Shown in pieces: positions 37,416 to 48,381 of a stretch of 64,000 nt of DNA. The stretch covers positions 1,116,001-1,180,000 of the forward strand of contig NZ_JAEDAO010000001.1 of assembly GCF_016641735.1 (NCBI RefSeq). Reading direction: 5' to 3'. Positions within the stretch are counted from its first letter, which is position 1, and each line of letters opens with the position of its first letter. Source of the stretch: Ramlibacter algicola (GTDB lineage: Bacteria > Pseudomonadota > Gammaproteobacteria > Burkholderiales > Burkholderiaceae_C). The translations under genes and the position numbers were made by a program. The notes under the pieces were generated by a model. It searched no databases. It was not told the origin of the DNA and saw only the letters and a list, made by a program, of their open reading frames with translations.

Positions 37416-37622
37416 TTACTGCAGCTTGGGATCGCCGAACGGCTGGTCGTCGGGCGGCGATTCGTCGGGGACGCGGAATTCCTCGTTCGCCCAGGCACCC
37501 AGGTCGATGTTCTTGCAGCGCTCGCTGCAGAACGGCCGGAAGGGATTGTCGGGGCCGTACACGCTGGGCCCGCCGCATTGCGGGCACTTGACGATGCGCC
37601 GGGGCGGCGTTCCTTGCGCCAT
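37416..37622 (-). CDS. yacG: DNA gyrase inhibitor YacG
   Basis: Zinc protein of 68 aa. Four cysteines (CPQC...CSERC, in a C-X2-C-X15-C-X3-C spacing) bind the metal, and the acidic tail follows, as in YacG. The E. coli homologue binds GyrB and inhibits gyrase. It is the last gene of the pilB-to-yacG run and lies 8 nt after zapD. Confidence 0.93.
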   Translation of the reverse strand: MAQGTPPRRIVKCPQCGGPSVYGPDNPFRPFCSERCKNIDLGAWANEEFRVPDESPPDDQPFGDPKLQ

Positions 37623-37630
37623 GGACAACT

Positions 37631-38386
37631 TCAGGAGCAGAGGGTCAGTTCGAACTCGGCGCTGTCGCCGTGCGCCACCAGCTTGTCCGATGCCTCCTGG
37701 CGCATCAAGCGCACCGACACCATCAGCCGGTTGCCGCTGATCTCGGGCACGAGCCGTCGCGCGGGGTCGATGCGCAGCCGCAGCAGCTGGAACGTGCGAC
37801 CCTGCGGCAACGCCTGCTGGAACTGCCCGTTGGCGGCGATCACTTTCTGCGGCGTGCCCGAATCGCGCAACAGGCGCAGCAAGAGGTGCACGGATTCGGC
37901 GAGCGGCCCCAGCGGCCGAGCCCAGCGGCCCAGGTCGGCCTGCCTCGTGGCGGCGTCCAGCTGCTGCCAGGCGTAATAGCCGGGCAGGTCGAATTCGCAG
38001 GTGCCGCCGGGGATGCCGATGCGGCTGCGGATGCCCATGAGCCACTCGTTGTCGGTGAGCGACTGGCCGGCCTTGCCCGGCAGGCCATTGAGGGCGGAGA
38101 AGCAGGCGTCGAGCTTGGCGATCACTTCGTCGAGCACCGCCTCCTCGACGCCGGGATTGCCGCGGTACCCGTTGAGCACGGCCTTCTGCTTCTCGAGATC
38201 CTTCATCGCGTCGGTCTTGAGATCCGCGCGCGCGGCGACGTCCATCACCTCGAAGATCGTGGCCAGCGCGTAGTGGTGGTCGATCGCGCGTTCGCGAGGC
38301 ACCAGTTCAGCGAGACGCCGGAACAGGTGCTCCAGGCGCAGGTACGTGCGGATGCGTTCGTTGAACGGGTATTCGTAGAGGATCAC
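37631..38386 (-). CDS. zapD: Cell division protein ZapD
   Basis: FtsZ-bundling protein of 251 aa. It begins [20 protein letters not shown], the hallmark of ZapD (DUF1342), with a helical N-domain and a C-terminal beta domain. The start is GTG. It lies between coaE and yacG, an order widely kept in beta- and gammaproteobacteria. Confidence 0.95.
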   Translation of the reverse strand: MILYEYPFNERIRTYLRLEHLFRRLAELVPRERAIDHHYALATIFEVMDVAARADLKTDAMKDLEKQKAVLNGYRGNPGVEEAVLDEVIAKLDACFSALNGLPGKAGQSLTDNEWLMGIRSRIGIPGGTCEFDLPGYYAWQQLDAATRQADLGRWARPLGPLAESVHLLLRLLRDSGTPQKVIAANGQFQQALPQGRTFQLLRLRIDPARRLVPEISGNRLMVSVRLMRQEASDKLVAHGDSAEFELTLCS

Positions 38387-38422
38387 GCTCGAGGCTTCGG
38401 CGGGGCGTCAAGGGACGGCGCA

Positions 38423-39019
38423 TCATAGCCCGAAGGTGCGCGCGATCGACTCGACCTGCGCGCGCAGCGCGTCGAGGCCGATGCCGTCGTTGTGGATCAC
38501 GACGTCGGCGGCCTGCAGGCGTAGCCCGCGCGGCGCCTGCGCGGCGATGATCGCTTCGACCTGCGCGGCATCGAGGCCGCTGCGCTCGCGCACGCGCGCG
38601 ACCTGCGTGACCGGCGAGCAATCGACGACGACGACGCGGTCGACCTGCTGCCGCCAGCGGCCCGATTCGACGAGCAGCGGGACGTCGAACACGATCGTGC
38701 GCCGGCCGGCCGCCAGCGCTGCCTGCACCTGGCGCTCCGACTCGGCGCCCACCAGCGGATGGATGATGGCTTCGAGTTCGCGCCGCGCCGCCGGGTGCGC
38801 GTACACGTGCACGCGCATGCGGTCGCGGTCGAGCGCGCCATCCGCGGTGATGAAGTCGGCGCCGAAGTGCTTCGCGATCGGCGGGATCGCCGCACCGCCG
38901 GAGGCCGTGGTCGCGCGCGAGATCGCGTCCGCGTCGATGGTGGCCGCGCCGAGGTCGCGCAGCATCGCGAGCACGGTGCTCTTGCCGCTGCCGATGCCGC
39001 CGGTGAGCCCGATGCGCAC
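38423..39019 (-). CDS. coaE: Dephospho-CoA kinase
   Basis: Last enzyme of CoA synthesis, 198 aa, which phosphorylates the ribose of dephospho-CoA. The P-loop is GLTGGIGSGKSTV at the very start, followed by DADAI and DVPLLVES. The GTG at 39019 is supported by GGGGA 6 nt upstream and by homology. It follows pilD by 11 nt; the pilB-pilC-pilD-coaE order is conserved. Confidence 0.95.
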   Translation of the reverse strand: MRIGLTGGIGSGKSTVLAMLRDLGAATIDADAISRATTASGGAAIPPIAKHFGADFITADGALDRDRMRVHVYAHPAARRELEAIIHPLVGAESERQVQAALAAGRRTIVFDVPLLVESGRWRQQVDRVVVVDCSPVTQVARVRERSGLDAAQVEAIIAAQAPRGLRLQAADVVIHNDGIGLDALRAQVESIARTFGL

Positions 39020-39030
39020 CGTGGTCCCCG

Positions 39031-39870
39031 CTACAGGCCGATGGCGCGCTGCAGGGCCGCCGGTCCGACGATCAGGCAGGCGAAGCCCGCGCCCGCTAGG
39101 AACGGGCCGAACGGCACGTAGCCGCCTTCGCGCAGCCGGCTGGCGAACTTGAGCGCGATGCCGATCACGGCGCCGATGACCGAGGACACCAGGATGATCG
39201 GGATCAGCGCCGGCAGGCCGAACCAGGCGCCGAGCGCGGCGAACAGCTTGAAGTCGCCGTGGCCCATGCCTTCCTTGCCCGTCGCGAGACGGAACAGGTG
39301 GTAGATCAGCCAGAGCGACATATAGCCCGCGATGGCGCCCCACAGCGATTGCTGCAGCGAGGTCGGGATCCATCCGAGCGCAGCCGCGATCAGGCCGGCC
39401 CAGAGCAGCGGCTGGGTGATGACGTCGGGCAGCAGCGTGGTGTCCCAGTCGATCAAGGCTAGCGCCAGCAGCGCGGCGGAGAACCCGCACCAGGCGATGC
39501 CGGTGGGAGTCAAGCCCCATGCGGCGACGCACCAGGCGAACAGCAGGCCGGTGGCGAGCTCGACGACGGGGTAGCGGACGCCGATGGAGGTGCCGCAGGC
39601 CGAGCACTTGCCGCGCAGCACGAGCCAGCTGAGAACCGGCACGTTCTCGTACCAGCGGATCTCGTGGCCGCACTCGCGGCATCGCGAGCGCGGCACCATC
39701 AGGTTGAAAGGTTCCTGCGGCTCGGGTTCCTGGCCCGCGAGGTCGGCGCACTCGGCCGCCCACTGGCGCTCGAGGATCTTCGGCAGCCGGTAGATGACGA
39801 CGTTGAGGAAGCTGCCGACCAGCAGCCCGAAGACGCCTGCCAGGGCGGCGTCCAGCACCGCGTCACCCAT
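39031..39870 (-). CDS. pilD: Type IV prepilin peptidase/N-methyltransferase
   Basis: Inner-membrane aspartic protease of 279 aa that cuts prepilin leaders and methylates the new N-terminus. Two CXXC pairs (CRECGHEI and CSACGTS) lie in the cytoplasmic N-terminal loop. The catalytic aspartates are in ALIDWDTTLLPD and GHGDFKLFAALGAWFG. About eight hydrophobic segments are seen. The start overlaps the pilC stop by one base. Confidence 0.96.
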   Translation of the reverse strand: MGDAVLDAALAGVFGLLVGSFLNVVIYRLPKILERQWAAECADLAGQEPEPQEPFNLMVPRSRCRECGHEIRWYENVPVLSWLVLRGKCSACGTSIGVRYPVVELATGLLFAWCVAAWGLTPTGIAWCGFSAALLALALIDWDTTLLPDVITQPLLWAGLIAAALGWIPTSLQQSLWGAIAGYMSLWLIYHLFRLATGKEGMGHGDFKLFAALGAWFGLPALIPIILVSSVIGAVIGIALKFASRLREGGYVPFGPFLAGAGFACLIVGPAALQRAIGL

Positions 39871-41090
39871 CAGACGACTTGGCCCAGCTTGAAGATCGGC
39901 AGGTACATCGACACGACGATGCCACCGATGATGGTGCCCAGGAACACGATGATGATCGGCTCCATCAGGCTGGACAGGCCCGCCACCATGTCGTCGATCT
40001 CGGCCTCGTAGAAGTCAGCGGCCTTGCCCAGCATGTGGTCGATGGAACCGGATTCCTCGCCGATCGCGCACATCTGCAGGACCATGCTGGGGAACACGTT
40101 CGCGTTCTGCATTGCCACGGTCAGGCTGGTCCCGGTGGACACCTCCTGCTGGATCTTCTGCGTGGCCATCAGGTAGATGTGGTTGCCGGACGCGCCGCCC
40201 ACGGAGTCCAGCGCCTCGACCAGCGGGACGCCGGCGGCGAACATGGTGGACAGCGTGCGGGTCCAGCGGGCGATGACCGACTTGTAGACCAGCTCGCCGA
40301 ACACGGGCAGCTTGAGCATCAGGCGGTCCATGAAGACCTGGACCTTCTCGTTGCGCTTCCAGGCCTGCATGAAGAAGTAGAAGCCCCCTCCCAGCCCACC
40401 GAAGATGATGTACCAGTAGGCGACGAAGAACTCGCTCAGCGCGATGACGAACAGCGTGGGCGCGGGCAGGTCGGCGCCGAAAGACGAGAACACCTGCTTG
40501 AAGGCCGGGATCACGAAGATCATGATGACCGAGACGACGACGAACGCGACCACCACCACCGCGATGGGGTACATCAGCGCCGACTTGATCTTGGACTTGA
40601 TGCCCTCGGTCTTCTCCATGTAGACCGCCAGGCGGTCCAGCAGCGTCTCGAGAATACCGGCCGCTTCACCGGCCTCGACCAGGTTGCAGTACAGGTTGTC
40701 GAAGTACAGCGGGTACTTGCGGAACGCGGCCGACAGCGACGTCCCGGTCTCGACGTCGGTGCGGATGTCGTTGAGCAGCTTGGTGACGCTGGCGTTGGCG
40801 TTGCCGCGGCCGACGATGTCGAAGGCCTGCAGCAGCGGCACGCCGGCCTTCATCATGGTCGCCAGCTGGCGGGTGAAGATCGCGATGTCCTTGGGCTTGA
40901 TCTTCTGGCCCGAGCGCATCTTGCGCTTCTTGATCTTGGTCGGCGTGACGCCCTGCCGGCGCAGGGACGCCTGGACCTGGTTCTCGCCCGCGGCGCGGGT
41001 CTCGCCGCGCACGGTCTTGCCGTTGCGGTCGCGGCCTTCCCATTCGTAGACGTACTCCGTCACCTTCGTCGTGGTCGCTGCGGTGGCCAT
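39870..41090 (-). CDS. pilC: Type IV pilus inner-membrane platform protein PilC
   Basis: Type II secretion F-family protein of 406 aa. Two repeated GSPII_F domains carry FTRQLATMMKAGVPLLQAF and the second-copy WTRTLSTMFAAGVPLVEAL, with three main membrane helices. It forms the platform on which PilB polymerises pilin. It lies 38 nt after pilB. Confidence 0.96.
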   Translation of the reverse strand: MATAATTTKVTEYVYEWEGRDRNGKTVRGETRAAGENQVQASLRRQGVTPTKIKKRKMRSGQKIKPKDIAIFTRQLATMMKAGVPLLQAFDIVGRGNANASVTKLLNDIRTDVETGTSLSAAFRKYPLYFDNLYCNLVEAGEAAGILETLLDRLAVYMEKTEGIKSKIKSALMYPIAVVVVAFVVVSVIMIFVIPAFKQVFSSFGADLPAPTLFVIALSEFFVAYWYIIFGGLGGGFYFFMQAWKRNEKVQVFMDRLMLKLPVFGELVYKSVIARWTRTLSTMFAAGVPLVEALDSVGGASGNHIYLMATQKIQQEVSTGTSLTVAMQNANVFPSMVLQMCAIGEESGSIDHMLGKAADFYEAEIDDMVAGLSSLMEPIIIVFLGTIIGGIVVSMYLPIFKLGQVV

Positions 41091-41128
41091 GAAGGGCTAC
41101 TCCTCTCGTCCTGCCTGTTGAGGCTTGT

Positions 41129-42889
41129 CTATTCGTTGGTGCAACCGAGCACTTCCTCGAGCGAGGTCACGCCCAGCCGCACTTTGTGCAGTCCCGATTT
41201 CCGGAGGCTGCGAACGCCTTCGGCCTCGGCCTGCGCGGCGATTTCCATCGAACTGCCATCGCGCAGGATGATGCGCTGGATCTCGTCGCTGATCGGCATC
41301 ACCTGGTAGATGCCGACCCGCCCCTTGTACCCGTTGTTGCACATGCTGCAGCCCACGGGGCGGTAGGGCGTCCAGGTGCCGTCGACTTCTTCGTCCTTGA
41401 AGCCGGCGTCCAGCAGCGTCTCGTGCGGAATGTCCGCCGGCTGCTTGCAATTGGGGCACAGGCGCCGCGCGAGGCGCTGCGCGGTGATCAGGATCACGCT
41501 GGATGCGATGTTGAACGGCGCGATGCCCATGTTGCGCATCCGCGTGAGCGTGGTGGGCGCGTCGTTCGTGTGCAGCGTGGACAGCACCAGGTGGCCCGTC
41601 TGCGCCGCCTTGATGGCGATGTCGGCGGTTTCGAGGTCGCGGATTTCGCCGACCATGATGACGTCCGGGTCCTGGCGCAGGAATGACTTGAGCGCGGCGG
41701 CGAACGTGAGGCCGGCCTTGTCGTTGACGTTGACCTGGTTGACGCCGGGCAGGTTGATTTCGGACGGGTCTTCGGCCGTCGAGATGTTCACGCCCGGCTT
41801 GTTCAGGATGTTCAGGCAGGTGTACAGCGACACCGTCTTGCCCGAACCGGTCGGGCCGGTGACCAGCACCATGCCGTAGGGGCGGCCGACCGCCGTGAGC
41901 AGCCGCTCCTTTTCTTCCGGTTCATAGCCGAGCGCCTCGATGCCGAGCTTGGCGCTGCTGGGGTCCAGGATACGGATCACGATCTTCTCGCCGAAGAGCG
42001 TGGGCAGCGTGCTGACGCGGAAGTCGATCACCCGGTCCGGGCCGACCTTGAGCTTCATCCGCCCGTCCTGCGGCACGCGCTTCTCGGAGATGTCCATCCG
42101 CGAGATGACCTTGATGCGCGAGGCCAGCTTGTCCTTGATGGCCACCGGCGGCGACGCGATCTCGCGCAGTTCGCCGTCGATGCGGAAGCGCACGCGGTAG
42201 GTGTGCTCGTAGGGCTCGAAGTGCAGGTCGGACGCGCGCATGCCGAACGCGTCCAGCAGCATCTTGTGCAGGAACTTGACGACCGGGGCGTCCTCGACCT
42301 CGGAGCCGCCGGCGCCCTTGCTCTCCTCGTCGACCACCGACGATTCGACCGATTCCTCGTCGAACTCGAAGTCGTCGCCGATGATGCTGTCCATCGCCTC
42401 GGAGGCGGTGGTGGCGTTGGACTCGACCAGCTTCGTGAGCTTGTCCCACTCCGCGATGATCCAGTCCACGCCCATCTGGGTCGCGAACTTGATCTTCTCG
42501 GCCGCTTCCTGGTCCGACGGGTCGGCGGTCGCGACGATCAGGCGGTTGTTGCGCTTGGACAGGACCACCACGCGGTAGTCCTGGCAGATCTTCTGGTCCA
42601 GCAGGCCCTTGGGCAGGCGCTGGATGTCGATGGCTTCCAGGTCCAGCAGCGGCGCGCCGAACGCCGACGACATCGTGTGGGCCAGGTCGGCGGCGGAGAC
42701 GGCGCCCGAGCCGGTGAGTTCGGCGATGAAGCTGGTGCGGCTGGCCTGCGCCTTGCGGTACAGGTCCTCGGCAGACTTCTGCCCCAGCTTGCCGGCCGAC
42801 ACCAGGGCGCGCGCCAGGCCGGGGAGGGCCAGCGACGGGGCTTCTACAGCAGCGGAATCGACGGCAGCCATCGTGGTGTTAGCGGGCAT
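41129..42889 (-). CDS. pilB: Type IV pilus extension ATPase PilB
   Basis: Hexameric motor ATPase of 586 aa. An N-terminal MshEN-type domain is followed by the ATPase core with Walker A GPTGSGKTVSLY, the Asp box, Walker B (VIMVGEIRDLETA) and the His box (STLHTNDAPTTL). A tetracysteine zinc site (CPNC...CSMC) is normal for PilB. The ATG at 42889 has no strong ribosome-binding site, and a hairpin lies about 30 nt upstream. It heads the pil run. Confidence 0.96.
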   Translation of the reverse strand: MPANTTMAAVDSAAVEAPSLALPGLARALVSAGKLGQKSAEDLYRKAQASRTSFIAELTGSGAVSAADLAHTMSSAFGAPLLDLEAIDIQRLPKGLLDQKICQDYRVVVLSKRNNRLIVATADPSDQEAAEKIKFATQMGVDWIIAEWDKLTKLVESNATTASEAMDSIIGDDFEFDEESVESSVVDEESKGAGGSEVEDAPVVKFLHKMLLDAFGMRASDLHFEPYEHTYRVRFRIDGELREIASPPVAIKDKLASRIKVISRMDISEKRVPQDGRMKLKVGPDRVIDFRVSTLPTLFGEKIVIRILDPSSAKLGIEALGYEPEEKERLLTAVGRPYGMVLVTGPTGSGKTVSLYTCLNILNKPGVNISTAEDPSEINLPGVNQVNVNDKAGLTFAAALKSFLRQDPDVIMVGEIRDLETADIAIKAAQTGHLVLSTLHTNDAPTTLTRMRNMGIAPFNIASSVILITAQRLARRLCPNCKQPADIPHETLLDAGFKDEEVDGTWTPYRPVGCSMCNNGYKGRVGIYQVMPISDEIQRIILRDGSSMEIAAQAEAEGVRSLRKSGLHKVRLGVTSLEEVLGCTNE

Positions 42890-42920
42890 TCACACGCATC
42901 CGGAGTGTCCGGAAAGCGTC

Positions 42921-42951
42921 CAGCTGATCATCGCCCAACCGGGCTCAGCTG
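42921..42951 (-). other. Hairpin upstream of pilB
   Basis: CAGCTGA and TCAGCTG (42921-42927 with 42945-42951) enclose an inner GCCC/GGGC stem with loop AACC and a 5-nt bulge. It sits about 30 nt before the pilB start and could be a leader structure or an operator. Confidence 0.4.
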
Positions 42952-43027
42952 TAAATCTTCAGTGTGGTATTGGCCGCTAACGCGTGTCGGCCTGCGGGCG
43001 CAGGAAATCACGCGAGAGGGAAAAAAC

Positions 43028-43104
43028 TGGTCGGGGTGAGAGGATTCGAACCTCCGGCCTCTACGTCCCGAACGTAGCGCTCTACCAGGCTAAGCTACAC
43101 CCCG
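43028..43104 (-). tRNA. tRNA-Pro (anticodon CGG)
   Basis: A 77-nt cloverleaf on the minus strand with a 7-bp acceptor stem (CGGGGTG/CACCCCG), the T-loop GGTTCGAATCC, and an anticodon arm CTACG-TTCGGGA-CGTAG, giving anticodon CGG. The 3' CCA is encoded and is followed by a run of six T. It reads the CCG proline codon, which is common in this GC-rich genome. Confidence 0.97.
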
Positions 43105-43133
43105 ATTTGCCGCGCGGGAGCGTCGAAACGTTG

Positions 43134-44114
43134 TCAGTTGCGACGCTGCAGCAATTGAGCCGCCAATTGTACCAAACCCTCGGCATAGGAATTCACGGGA
43201 AGTTGGCGGGCGCAGTCGATCGCGCGTTGCGCCTCCGCCGCCGCCGCTGCGCGCGTGACCTCCAGGGCCCCCGTTTCGCGCACGATCGACACGATGGCAT
43301 CGAGCTGGTCGACCGCGCCGTTCTCGATGGCGGTGCGAATGGTGTCGCGCTGTTGGGCCGTGCCACGCTCCATCGCGGCGATCAGCGGCAGCGTCGCTTT
43401 TCCTTCACGCAAGTCGTCGCCGAGATTCTTGCCCATCTCGTGCGCGTCGCCGTCGTAATCGAGCACGTCGTCGATCACCTGGAATGCCGTCCCCATCGCC
43501 TGGCCGTAGCCGGCGCACGCTTCTTCCAGTGCGGGTGGCGCCTTGGCCAGCACGGCACCCAGGCGCGCGCTGGCTTCGAACAGCTTCGCGGTCTTGGAGC
43601 GGATGACGCGCAGGTAGCCCGCTTCATCCAGTGAAGCGTCGTGCATGTTCATCAGTTGCAGCACCTCGCCCTCGGCGATCACGTTGGTGGCGTCGGCCAG
43701 GATCGCCATGACGCGCATGTCGCCCGCGTCCAGCATCATCTGGAACGCGCGCGAGTAGAGGAAGTCGCCCACCAGCACGCTCGCCGGGTTGCCGAAGCTC
43801 TCGTTCGCGGTGGCGCGCCCGCGGCGCAGGGTCGACTCGTCGACCACGTCGTCGTGCAGCAGCGTCGCGGTGTGGATGAACTCGACGACGGCGGCGAGGT
43901 TGAAGCGCTGGTCGCTGCGGCAGCCCAGCGCGGCGCTGATCAGGAGCAGCAGGGCCGGGCGCAGGCGCTTGCCGCCGGCCGAGATGATGTAGCGCGACAC
44001 CTGGGCCACCAGCGGCACGCCCGAGTCCAGCCGCCGGGCGATCACCGCGTCCACCTCGTTCATGTCGTCGGCGATAAGGGAGAGCACCGATGCGGCGCTG
44101 GCGGAGGCGGTCAA
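43134..44114 (-). CDS. ispB: Polyprenyl (octaprenyl) diphosphate synthase
   Basis: Trans-prenyltransferase of 326 aa that makes the ubiquinone side chain. The two Asp-rich motifs are [10 protein letters not shown] and VIDDVLDY, and [12 protein letters not shown] is typical of the family. Length and N-terminus fit a TTG start at 44114, but there is no Shine-Dalgarno sequence; the 20 nt before it are mostly C and T. ATG at 44060 is an alternative. A perfect TATAAT lies 32 nt upstream. It is divergent from rplU. Confidence 0.92.
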   Translation of the reverse strand: MTASASAASVLSLIADDMNEVDAVIARRLDSGVPLVAQVSRYIISAGGKRLRPALLLLISAALGCRSDQRFNLAAVVEFIHTATLLHDDVVDESTLRRGRATANESFGNPASVLVGDFLYSRAFQMMLDAGDMRVMAILADATNVIAEGEVLQLMNMHDASLDEAGYLRVIRSKTAKLFEASARLGAVLAKAPPALEEACAGYGQAMGTAFQVIDDVLDYDGDAHEMGKNLGDDLREGKATLPLIAAMERGTAQQRDTIRTAIENGAVDQLDAIVSIVRETGALEVTRAAAAAEAQRAIDCARQLPVNSYAEGLVQLAAQLLQRRN

Positions 44115-44146
44115 GGGAGGGGAGGGGACAGCAGTGAGGGCGTCGG

Positions 44147-44152
44147 ATTATA
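44147..44152 (-). promoter_or_regulatory. Consensus -10 TATAAT for ispB
   Basis: Perfect TATAAT on the minus strand, predicting transcription from about 44140 and a leader of some 25 nt. No good -35 box is seen at the right distance. Confidence 0.5.
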
Positions 44153-44193
44153 GGAAGGGGGTGGTGCCGTCCCGGGTGCCTGGCAGGGCTGGC

Positions 44194-44222
44194 TTGTTAG
44201 TGATCGCCAACCATGGTATAGT
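44194..44222 (+). promoter_or_regulatory. Sigma-70 promoter of the rplU-rpmA operon
   Basis: TTGTTA (44194-44199) and TATAGT (44217-44222) are 17 nt apart, close to the consensus, and TGG just before the -10 gives an extended -10. Transcription would start near 44229, about 45 nt before rplU. Confidence 0.85.
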
Positions 44223-44274
44223 CTTGGGCTCTCCGGAAATCCGTCCGGGGAACTCCCACTTTCGAGAGGTCCAC

Positions 44275-44586
44275 ATGTACGCGGTCATAAAAACCGGCGG
44301 CAAGCAGTATCGCGTTGCCACCGGCGAAAAGATCAAGGTAGAACAGATTGCTGCGGACGTTGGCCAGGAAATCGTGCTGGATCAGGTGCTCGCTGTCGGA
44401 ACCGGCGGCGACCTGAAGATCGGCACTCCCCTGGTGTCCGGCGCAACGGTCAAGGCGACCGTGGTCGCCCACGGCAAGCACGACAAGGTGCGCATCTTCA
44501 AGATGCGTCGCCGCAAGCACTATCAGAAGCACCAGGGGCACCGCCAGCAGTTCACCGAACTGCAGATCGGCGCCATCGCCTCGTAA
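44275..44586 (+). CDS. rplU: 50S ribosomal protein L21
   Basis: Large-subunit protein of 103 aa that begins [14 protein letters not shown] and ends with the typical basic part ([19 protein letters not shown]). GAGAGGT lies before the ATG. It is the first gene behind a near-consensus promoter and is followed 12 nt later by rpmA. Confidence 0.98.
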   Translation: MYAVIKTGGKQYRVATGEKIKVEQIAADVGQEIVLDQVLAVGTGGDLKIGTPLVSGATVKATVVAHGKHDKVRIFKMRRRKHYQKHQGHRQQFTELQIGAIAS

Positions 44587-44598
44587 GGAGCAGTTGAC

Positions 44599-44859
44599 AT
44601 GGCACAGAAAAAAGGCGGCGGCTCAACCCGCAACGGCCGCGATTCGCAGCCGAAGATGCTGGGCGTCAAGGCGTTCGGCGGCGAGCTGATCAGCGCCGGT
44701 TCCATCATCGTGCGCCAGCGCGGCACCAAGTTCCACCCCGGCACCAACGTCGGCATCGGCAAGGACCACACGCTGTTCGCGCTGGTCGACGGCCACGTGT
44801 CGTTCGCGGTCAAGGGCTCGCTGAACAAGCATGTCGTGAGCGTCACCCCGGCGGCTTGA
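44599..44859 (+). CDS. rpmA: 50S ribosomal protein L27
   Basis: Large-subunit protein of 86 aa that reaches the peptidyl-transferase centre with its N-terminal tail ([16 protein letters not shown]). No cleavable N-terminal extension is present. AAGGAG stands before the ATG. A hairpin follows the stop and separates it from obgE. Confidence 0.98.
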   Translation: MAQKKGGGSTRNGRDSQPKMLGVKAFGGELISAGSIIVRQRGTKFHPGTNVGIGKDHTLFALVDGHVSFAVKGSLNKHVVSVTPAA

Positions 44860-44864
44860 GGTAA

Positions 44865-47133
<2,269 letters not shown>

Positions 47134-47137
<4 letters not shown>

Positions 47138-47646
47138 CGGCGAATCTCGCTCCGGAACTGGTCGTCGACGTTGGCGGCCAGGTCGCGCGCGATCTGCGCG
47201 GCCGAGAAGTTGGCGCCTTCGCCGATGCACGCGCCACCGCGACCGATCGCGAGGGTGTGCCGGTGTGCGGCATTGCCGAGCAAGCGCTGCCAGTCCGCCG
47301 ACTTCGAGGGGACCCACTGGCCGTCACGCGCATGGCGCGCGTACACGCGCACTTCACCGGTGCTGCACTTGAGGCCTTCGTAGATGGCGTTCAGCGCGCC
47401 GTCCTGGCCTTGCGCCACGACGACGTAGCGGACGACACGATCAGGGCCGATGCTGATGGACTGCGGATCCACGCCCCAGCGCAGTTCGGTGCCGCGGCCC
47501 ATGTCGAGCGGGATCAAGCCTTGCGTGCGTACGGCCGGCGGAGGCGGCGCCTCCACTTCCTTCCAGTCCGGATCCTGTGGCAGCAATTGCGCCTGCGCTG
47601 CGCCGGCGGCGAGCGCCAGCGCCAGCACCCACACGTCAGCGCGCAC
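47134..47646 (-). CDS. CNP1-like exported protein
   Basis: Protein of 170 aa with a signal peptide ([19 protein letters not shown]). The mature part has [31 protein letters not shown] and a conserved [12 protein letters not shown] stretch, matching the CNP1-like family, known mainly from Burkholderiales and Neisseria. The function is not established. Its start overlaps the rppH stop by 11 bases, so it is translated from the rppH transcript. Confidence 0.82.
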
Positions 47647-48292
47647 GATTGCCGTCCTGCGGTCGTGGCGTCTTCAGTGCGGACTGCGGGTCGGGCTCGA
47701 ACGTCGCGCCGGGCGGCAGTTCGAACGGCGGCGGCGCGTGGGTGTCGGCGGGCGCTTCGTGGTGATGGGTCCCGTCGCGCGAACGCATGCCGCTGCGCAG
47801 GTAGCGATTGCGGTGGTCATGCCGCGGCACGTAGCGCGCGAGCTCGGTCAGCGCCATCTCGTACACCCCGCGCTTGAACTCGACCACCACGTCCAGCGGG
47901 ACCCAGTAGTCGTTCCAGCGCCAGGCGTCGAACTCGGGATGGTTGGTGGCGCGCAGGTTCAGGTTCCAGTCCTGCGCCGTGAGTTGCAGCAGGTACCAGA
48001 TCTGCTTCTGGCCCTTGTAGTGGCCGCGCGCGTCGCGGCGGATGTAGCGGTCGGGAACCTCGTACCGCAGCCAGTCGCGCGTGCGCGCCAGGATGCGAAC
48101 GTGGTCCGGCTTGAGCCCGACCTCCTCGTGCAGCTCGCGGTACATCGCCTGTTCGGGCGTCTCTCCGCGATCGATCCCGCCTTGCGGAAATTGCCAGCTG
48201 TGGGTGCGGATTCGCTTGCCCCAGAACACCTGGTTTTTCTGGTTGAGCAGGATGATGCCGACGTTGGGCCTGAAGCCGTCCCGGTCAAGCAT
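47636..48292 (-). CDS. rppH: RNA pyrophosphohydrolase
   Basis: Nudix enzyme of 218 aa that removes pyrophosphate from mRNA 5' ends and starts decay. [17 protein letters not shown] and the Nudix box ([20 protein letters not shown]) are typical. The C-terminal 55 residues are a Pro/His-rich extension absent from the E. coli enzyme. The ATG at 48292 is chosen by homology over a TTG at 48304. It is divergent from proS. Confidence 0.95.
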   Translation of the reverse strand: MLDRDGFRPNVGIILLNQKNQVFWGKRIRTHSWQFPQGGIDRGETPEQAMYRELHEEVGLKPDHVRILARTRDWLRYEVPDRYIRRDARGHYKGQKQIWYLLQLTAQDWNLNLRATNHPEFDAWRWNDYWVPLDVVVEFKRGVYEMALTELARYVPRHDHRNRYLRSGMRSRDGTHHHEAPADTHAPPPFELPPGATFEPDPQSALKTPRPQDGNRAR

Positions 48293-48381
48293 AATCAACC
48301 CCAAATTTTTGGACTGAGCCCATTATGCACGCCGCATTGCGTGCGCACCAAGAAGCTCAGCAGGTCTTCCCCCCTCCCCCG

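Noticed and set aside
43028..43104. tRNA-Pro as an integration site
   Set aside because: No integrase, direct repeat of the tRNA end, or foreign gene block lies on either side.
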